Source: Luteimicrobium subarcticum (lineage in GTDB: Bacteria; Actinomycetota; Actinomycetes; Actinomycetales; Cellulomonadaceae). From it: a DNA stretch of 64,000 bases. Below are positions 54,659 through 64,000 of the stretch, one piece after another. Positions within the stretch are counted from its first letter, which is position 1; each line of letters starts with the position of its first letter. The notes under the pieces were generated by a model. That model saw only the letters and a program-made list of their open reading frames with translations. It was not told where the DNA came from and did no database searches. A program made the translations under genes and the position numbers. The DNA lies in assembly GCF_002798015.1 (NCBI RefSeq), contig NZ_PGTZ01000006.1, forward strand, positions 806,001-870,000, written 5' to 3'.

Positions 54659-54755
54659 ATTTTCCCGAACCGCATGCCAGCTCGACGGAGAACTGCGTGC
54701 GACCCACCGAGGTCGACGACGTCCTCCGCCGGGCCGGCTCCACCCGAGGAGCCCC

Positions 54756-57479
54756 ATGTCCCCCAGAACGACCCCCCGCGCCGCGCCCGCCGCGTCCCGG
54801 GTGCTCGTCGCGACGCTCGCCGCCGGCGCCCTGTGCACCGCGGCCGTCGTCGTCCCGATCGCGACGGCGCACGCCGACCCCGTCCTGCTGTCGCAGGGCA
54901 AGGCCGTCACCGCGTCGTCCACCGAGAACGCCGACTACTACCCCGCGAAGTACGCCGTCGACGGCGACGCGACCTCGCGGTGGTCCTCCCAGGCCAAGGA
55001 CGGCCAGTGGATCCAGGTCGACCTCGGCGCCTCCGCCTCGCTCTCGCGGGTCGAGATCGACTGGGAGGGCGCGTACGCGGACGGCTACAAGCTCCAGACG
55101 TCCGCCGACGCGTCCACCTGGACCGACGCGTACACGACCACCACCGGCGACGGCGCCAAGGACTCCGACACGCTCGCCTCCGGGTCCGCCGGCCGCTACG
55201 TCCGCCTCCTGTCGACCCACCGCGCCACGGGCTACGGCATCTCGACCTACGAGCTGCGCGTCTACGGCACCGCCGGCGGCTCGACGTCCAGCCCGACGAG
55301 CACGCCCACCTCCACGCCGACCGGCGGCACCACCGGCGGGACGCTGCTGTCCCAGGGGAAGACCGCGTCCGCGTCCGGCACCGAGAACGCCGACTACTAC
55401 CCCGCGAAGTACGCGGTCGACGGCAGCGCGACGACCCGCTGGTCCTCGCCCGCGCAGGACGGCCAGTGGCTCCAGGTCGACCTCGGCGCGAGCGCCTCGC
55501 TCTCGCGCGTCGAGATCGACTGGGAGGGCGCGTACGCCGACGGCTACAAGATCCAGACCTCGGCGAACGCCACGACCTGGACCGACGCGTACACCACCAC
55601 CACCGGCAAGGGCGGCAAGGAGGTCGACACGCTCGCGGCGGGCTCGACCGGCCGCTACGTCCGCCTCCTGTCGACCCACCGTGCCACCGGCTACGGCATC
55701 TCGGTCTACGAGCTGCGCGTCTACGGCACGGGCGGCTCCACGCCCACGCAGACGCCCACCCAGACCCCGACGCAGACCCCGACGCAGACGCCCACGAACC
55801 CGGGCACCCCGACCGACGTCACCGGCCCCCTCACGGGCGCGAGCGTCGTCAAGGTCACGGGCGGCAACGGCAGCTGGGCGCTCACCGTCAACGGCCAGCC
55901 GTACACGGTCAAGGGCATGACGTGGGGCCCGGCGAACACCGCGGGTGACCAGTACCTGCCCGACTTCGTGAAGCTCGGCGCCAACACGCTGCGCACCTGG
56001 GGCACCGGCGCGGACAGCAAGCCGCTGTTCGACTCGGCCGCCAAGTACGGCGTGCGCGTGGTCGCCGGCTTCTGGCTCGGCCCGGGCGGTGGCCCCGGCT
56101 CGGGCGGCTGCCCCGACTACGTCAACGACGCGTCGTACAAGTCGTCGTCGATGACCGACATCATCAACCAGGTCAACACCTACAAGTCGCACCCCGCGGT
56201 GCTCATCTGGGACGTCGGCAACGAGTCCCTGCTCGGCCTGCAGAACTGCTACTCGGGGACGACGCTCGAGGCGCAGCGCGCGGCCTACGCGACCTTCGTC
56301 AACGACGTCGCCAAGGCCATCCACCAGGCCGACCCGAACCACCCCGTCACCTCGACGGACGCGTGGGTCGGCGCGTGGGACTACTACAAGAAGTACTCGC
56401 CGGACCTCGACCTGCTGGCCCTCAACTCCTACGGCGCCGTGTGCGACGTGGCGGCCTACTGGAAGAACGGCGGCTTCAACAAGCCGTACATCCTCACCGA
56501 GGGTGGCCCGGAGGGTGACTGGGAGGCCCCGAAGGACGCCTTCGGGCTGCCGAACCAGGGCACCGACCAGGACAACGCCGACGGGTACACCAGCTCGTGG
56601 AAGTGCCTCATGAGCAACACGGGCGTCGCGCTCGGCGGCACCCTGTTCCACTACGGGATCGAGGGCGACTACGGGGGCGTGTGGTTCAACGTCATCCCCG
56701 GCGGCAACAAGCGCCTCTCGTACTACGCGGTCGCCAAGGCGTTCGGCGGCTCGGCCGCCCAGCCCGGCGTCAACACCCCGCCGCGCTTCGCGTCGATGAG
56801 CATCGACAGCGCGAGCGCCGTCACCGCCGGCTCGACGATGACGATCCGGGCGAGCATCAGCGACCCCGACGGCGACGCCATCACGTACCACACGTCGCTC
56901 AACTCGATCGCGATCGACAAGTCGACCGGCACGCTCGAGGTCCCCAACACGCAGGTCTCCCCCGGCGTCTTCCAGATCACCGCACCCACCCGCCCCGGCG
57001 TGTGGAAGGTCTACATCTGGGCCGAGGACGGCAAGCACAACGTGGGCGTGCAGACCGTCGACATGCGGGTCGTCCCGCAGCCCGTCGCCGGCACGAACAT
57101 CGCGAAGGGCAAGACGGCCACCGCGTCCTCGTTCGACGCCTACAACGGCAACTGGTCGCCCGGCCAGGCCGTCGACGGCGACCTCACCACCCGGTGGGCG
57201 AGCAACTGGGACGACGACGAGTGGATCCAGGTCGACCTGGGCTCGGTCCAGTCCTTCAGCACCGTCCAGCTCGTCTGGGAGTCCGCGTACGCGAAGGGCT
57301 ACCAGATCCAGGTGTCGAACGACGGCACCACCTGGACCACGGTCAAGACCGTGACCGACGGGGACGGTGACGTCGACACGCTCGCCGTCTCCGGCTCGGG
57401 CCGCTACGTGCGGCTCCACGGCACGGCACGCGGCACCTCGTACGGCTACTCGCTGTACGAGCTCGGGGTCTACCGCTGA
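54756..57479 (+). CDS. Secreted glycoside hydrolase (GH2/GH5-clan TIM barrel) with three discoidin domains
   Basis: 907 residues. A signal peptide covers about 1-43 (ends ATAHA). Then come two near-identical F5/8C discoidin (CBM32-like) domains (about 45-175 and 195-325) joined by Ser/Thr/Pro linkers, and a PTQT repeat linker. A TIM-barrel hydrolase starts at NGQPYTVKGMTWGP (about 375). Its acid/base Glu is in IWDVGNESLL (about 490) and the nucleophile Glu in YILTEGGPEGDW (about 580). A cadherin/Ig-like domain (FASMSIDSASAVTAG) and a C-terminal discoidin domain (about 785-907) follow. The barrel resembles GH2/GH5 clan-A enzymes, but the exact family and glycan cannot be fixed by eye. ATG with CGAGGAG upstream. 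Confidence 0.85.
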   Translation: MSPRTTPRAAPAASRVLVATLAAGALCTAAVVVPIATAHADPVLLSQGKAVTASSTENADYYPAKYAVDGDATSRWSSQAKDGQWIQVDLGASASLSRVEIDWEGAYADGYKLQTSADASTWTDAYTTTTGDGAKDSDTLASGSAGRYVRLLSTHRATGYGISTYELRVYGTAGGSTSSPTSTPTSTPTGGTTGGTLLSQGKTASASGTENADYYPAKYAVDGSATTRWSSPAQDGQWLQVDLGASASLSRVEIDWEGAYADGYKIQTSANATTWTDAYTTTTGKGGKEVDTLAAGSTGRYVRLLSTHRATGYGISVYELRVYGTGGSTPTQTPTQTPTQTPTQTPTNPGTPTDVTGPLTGASVVKVTGGNGSWALTVNGQPYTVKGMTWGPANTAGDQYLPDFVKLGANTLRTWGTGADSKPLFDSAAKYGVRVVAGFWLGPGGGPGSGGCPDYVNDASYKSSSMTDIINQVNTYKSHPAVLIWDVGNESLLGLQNCYSGTTLEAQRAAYATFVNDVAKAIHQADPNHPVTSTDAWVGAWDYYKKYSPDLDLLALNSYGAVCDVAAYWKNGGFNKPYILTEGGPEGDWEAPKDAFGLPNQGTDQDNADGYTSSWKCLMSNTGVALGGTLFHYGIEGDYGGVWFNVIPGGNKRLSYYAVAKAFGGSAAQPGVNTPPRFASMSIDSASAVTAGSTMTIRASISDPDGDAITYHTSLNSIAIDKSTGTLEVPNTQVSPGVFQITAPTRPGVWKVYIWAEDGKHNVGVQTVDMRVVPQPVAGTNIAKGKTATASSFDAYNGNWSPGQAVDGDLTTRWASNWDDDEWIQVDLGSVQSFSTVQLVWESAYAKGYQIQVSNDGTTWTTVKTVTDGDGDVDTLAVSGSGRYVRLHGTARGTSYGYSLYELGVYR
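55732..55800 (+). repeat. PTQT linker repeat
   Basis: Tandem 12-nt-type units such as CAGACGCCCACC and CAGACCCCGACG encode repeated Pro-Thr-Gln-Thr between the discoidin pair and the catalytic domain. The same linker type recurs at about 60160-60250 and 63220-63285 in the later genes. Confidence 0.7.
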
Positions 57480-57496
57480 TCGCACCGGTACCCCGT

Positions 57497-57530
57497 GTCG
57501 GCCGGGGCGGCGGACACCGCCCCGGCCGAC
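57497..57530 (+). terminator. Terminator-like hairpin after the GH gene
   Basis: GTCGGCCGGGGCGG pairs exactly with CCGCCCCGGCCGAC (14 bp, 6-nt loop), 17 nt after the stop codon and 76 bp before the next start. Confidence 0.7.
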
Positions 57531-57605
57531 CACCCGGACCACCCCGGTCCGGCCAGCACCTCTCAGACGAGCAACCCGTCTCGCACGAGCACGAAGGAGC
57601 ACGGC

Positions 57606-59033
57606 ATGAGAAACACCCACCACCCCGAGGAGCGGCGACGGAGCCGCGTCCACCTCGCCGTCGCCGGAGCCGCTGTCGCGGCGCTCGCCGCCGCCGGCGG
57701 GCTGATGGTCCTGGCGCCGTCCGCGAGCGCCGCGGCCGTCAACATCTCGGACGGCAAGACGGCGACGGCGTCGTCGTCGGAGGGCGCGGACTTCGTCGCG
57801 TCCAAGGCCGTGGACGACAACACGGCCACGCGCTGGTCGAGCCAGTGGTCGGACGCGCAGTGGATCCAGGTGGACCTGGGCGCCACGGCGTCGGTCGACC
57901 ACGTCGACATCCAGTGGGAGGCCGCGTACGCGAAGGCGTTCCAGGTCCAGCTCTCGAACGACGGCACCACCTGGACGACGGTCAAGTCCGTCACGGGCGC
58001 CACGGGCGGCAACCAGAGCGTCGCCGCCTCCGGGTCCGGCCGCTACGTGCGCCTCAACCTCACGCAGCGCGCCACCCAGTACGGCTACTCGATCTTCGAG
58101 GTCGACGTGTTCGGCACGGGCGGGGCGACCCCGCCGGCGTACACGCCGCGGCCCCTGCCGACGCCGCCCGCCGGCGTCGACGCGACGGTCACGCACCACG
58201 AGTTCCAGATGAACTGCACGGTCAACCACACGGCGTTCGACGACCCGCTGGTCCTGCCGGGACAGTTCGGCAAGTCGCACAACCACTCGTTCATGGGCAA
58301 CCTCGACACGAACGCGGCGTCGACCCCCGACACCCTGATGACGGGCTCGGGCACGAGCTGCACGGTCGCCCAGGACAAGTCGGCGTACTGGTTCCCGACG
58401 CTGTACCGGGGTGACAAGCAGGTCATCTCGCCCGACCTGCAGACGATCTACTACAAGTCCGGGATCGTCGACTACAAGAAGGTCCAGCCGTTCCCGGCCG
58501 GTCTGCGGTTCTACGCCGGCAGCCCGTTCTACACGTCGCCCACCGACTTCAAGAACGCCCCCGGGACCGTCGAGGGCTGGGAGTGCGGCGACAGCACGAA
58601 GAACTGGTCCATCCCGACGTACTGCGCACCGGGCAGCCAGCTCAACATGCGCTACCAGGCGCCGAGCTGCTGGGACGGCGTCCACCTCGACTCGGCGGAC
58701 CACCGCTCGCACATGGCCTACCCGGTCAACGGCGAGTGCCCGGCCGACCACCCCGTCCCCGTGCCGATGATCGAGATGAAGATCAGCTGGCCCGTCAGCG
58801 GCGACATGACCGGCGTGCACCTCGCGAACATGACGATGTCCGACGGCTCGGTCATGTCCGTGACGTGGCACTACGACTTCATGAACGGCTGGGACCAGAC
58901 GGTCCTGTCCGCCCTCACGCAGCACTGCATCGACGGGGGCCTGCAGTGCAACCCCCACGGCTACGACCTGTACAAGCCCTGGGCCGGGACCGTCCTCGAC
59001 GACACCGGAAAGCTCGTCTGGCAGCCCGCCTGA
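57606..59033 (+). CDS. Secreted discoidin-DUF1996 protein
   Basis: 475 residues. A signal peptide covers about 1-42 (ends SASA). A discoidin/CBM32-like domain (about 45-175) and a Pro-rich linker lead into a DUF1996 domain (about 195-475), recognised by FQMNCTVNHTAFDDPLVLPG, the SHNHSFMGN block, the paired Cys residues (WECGDST, YCAPG, SCWDG, HCIDGG) and HRSHMAYPVNGECP. DUF1996 is best known from fungal secreted wall proteins and scattered actinobacteria; its activity is not established to my knowledge. The conserved His/Asp/Asn could bind metal (inference). ATG with GAAGGAG upstream; the second gene of the locus, flanked by hairpins. Confidence 0.85.
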   Translation: MRNTHHPEERRRSRVHLAVAGAAVAALAAAGGLMVLAPSASAAAVNISDGKTATASSSEGADFVASKAVDDNTATRWSSQWSDAQWIQVDLGATASVDHVDIQWEAAYAKAFQVQLSNDGTTWTTVKSVTGATGGNQSVAASGSGRYVRLNLTQRATQYGYSIFEVDVFGTGGATPPAYTPRPLPTPPAGVDATVTHHEFQMNCTVNHTAFDDPLVLPGQFGKSHNHSFMGNLDTNAASTPDTLMTGSGTSCTVAQDKSAYWFPTLYRGDKQVISPDLQTIYYKSGIVDYKKVQPFPAGLRFYAGSPFYTSPTDFKNAPGTVEGWECGDSTKNWSIPTYCAPGSQLNMRYQAPSCWDGVHLDSADHRSHMAYPVNGECPADHPVPVPMIEMKISWPVSGDMTGVHLANMTMSDGSVMSVTWHYDFMNGWDQTVLSALTQHCIDGGLQCNPHGYDLYKPWAGTVLDDTGKLVWQPA

Positions 59034-59046
59034 CGACCACGAGCAG

Positions 59047-59087
59047 CCGGGGGCGGCGGGCGACGGGAGACGTCCGCCGCCCCTCGG
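59047..59087 (+). terminator. Terminator-like hairpin after the DUF1996 gene
   Basis: CCGGGGGCGGCGGGCG pairs with CGTCCGCCGCCCCTCGG with one or two mismatches, 14 nt after the stop. Confidence 0.65.
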
Positions 59088-59161
59088 CACGACCTGACCG
59101 TGCTCACCGCCGAGCACGTGATCCCGACGGCAGCGACGCCGTCCCCGAACGAAGGACACCC

Positions 59162-61918
<2,757 letters not shown>

Positions 61919-61950
61919 CCCTCCGCACCACTCCTCCGCACCACGCGTCT

Positions 61951-62010
61951 GCCGAACGGGCCCTTGTCCACCCTCTGATCGCTCAGGGGGTGGACAAGGG
62001 CCCGTCCGGC
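61951..62010 (+). terminator. Long terminator hairpin
   Basis: GCCGAACGGGCCCTTGTCCA pairs with TGGACAAGGGCCCGTCCGGC around an inner CCCTCTGA/TCAGGGGG and a TCGC loop: about 28 bp of stem, 32 nt after the stop. Same architecture as the hairpin at 43784 but unrelated sequence. Confidence 0.8.
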
Positions 62011-62040
62011 GTGCGGAACCGCCCACTCGTCGCGCTCCTC

Positions 62041-62070
62041 TTGACATCAAGTAGTAAACGCAAGCAGGAT
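62041..62070 (+). promoter_or_regulatory. Candidate promoter of the last gene
   Basis: A consensus TTGACA at 62041-62046 and CAGGAT at 62065-62070 (18-bp spacing) lie just beyond the terminator in a locally AT-richer stretch. Two ACATCCGCAAC copies follow at 62109 and 62128. The leader to the start codon would be about 140 nt. Confidence 0.5.
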
Positions 62071-62216
62071 CAATCCCGACGAGAACGGACTCGTCGCGTT
62101 CGACCGAGACATCCGCAACATCCCGCTACATCCGCAACCAGCTCAACGACGATCTGACTGCACCACGATCGGGACGCACCCCCGGTAGGGCTGGCTCTTC
62201 TCCCAGGAGCCTGTCG

Positions 62217-64000
<1,784 letters not shown>

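Noticed and set aside
55732-55800. Tandem repeats as a possible mobile or regulatory element.
   Set aside because: They are in frame and encode Pro-Thr linkers between domains; similar linkers recur in the neighbouring genes.
62075-62200. A short frame reading INPDENGLVAFDRDIRNIP before the last gene.
   Set aside because: Too short, no start or ribosome site of its own, and it overlaps the probable leader; may be chance.

Overview
The window comes from a very GC-rich actinobacterium. Almost all wobble positions are G or C, GTG starts are common, several genes look leaderless (a -10-like hexamer about 6 nt before the start codon), and the gene families are actinobacterial: a RamB-type regulator, GTP-dependent PEP carboxykinase and the radA-disA-mutY neighbourhood. 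The many secreted arabinan-active and discoidin-domain enzymes suggest a plant-polysaccharide degrader of the order Micrococcales, in the Cellulomonas / Cellulosimicrobium / Promicromonosporaceae range. That placement is inference.

Layout. 0-1 kb: end of a KtrB/TrkH potassium channel subunit and its RCK partner, then a patch of inverted short repeats. 1.3-3.9 kb: a marR - MFS exporter - isochorismatase-like operon on the minus strand. 4-21 kb: four large arabinan-active genes on the minus strand (GH51, GH43, double GH43, and a broken GH43). Each is followed by a near-identical stem-loop of about 65 nt, and the three intact proteins end in the same Ig-like module. 21-26 kb: a YtfQRT-YjfF-type furanose ABC importer. 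26-30 kb: araB-araD-araA. 30-33 kb: a 61-nt repeat family, a small frameshifted gene, a LacI-type regulator and proC. Identical TGTTAGCGCTCACA sites lie in front of both the importer and araB, so this block looks like one L-arabinose regulon: enzymes outside the cell release arabinofuranose, the importer takes it up and AraBAD feeds it to the pentose phosphate pathway.

33-38 kb is housekeeping: radA, disA, an anchored secreted-type protein, mutY and an ArgA-like acetyltransferase. 38-44 kb is a glycerol module (SorC-type regulator, glpD, glpF, glpK). 44-47.4 kb has a RamB-like regulator divergent from pckG. 47.5-52.4 kb is a second polyol/ketose module: aquaporin, DhaK-DhaL kinase, TIM-like isomerase, RpiB-like isomerase and a second SorC-type regulator. 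This set resembles L-erythrulose (tetrulose) catabolism, here joined to a channel. 52.5-53.4 kb holds a small membrane protein and trmL.

53.5-64 kb is a second secreted-polysaccharide locus. A LacI-type regulator with perfect CAGAGAGCGCTCTCTG-type operators faces a row of exported proteins built from discoidin (CBM32-like) domains, Pro/Thr linkers and different catalytic or unknown modules: a GH2/GH5-clan enzyme, a DUF1996 protein and two tandem beta-helix proteins, the last cut by the window end.

The observations I rate highest are the repeated stem-loops threaded between the arabinanase cistrons, the aquaporin-linked tetrulose operon, the furanose import logic of the arabinose regulon, and the discoidin-rich locus with its dedicated palindromic operators.
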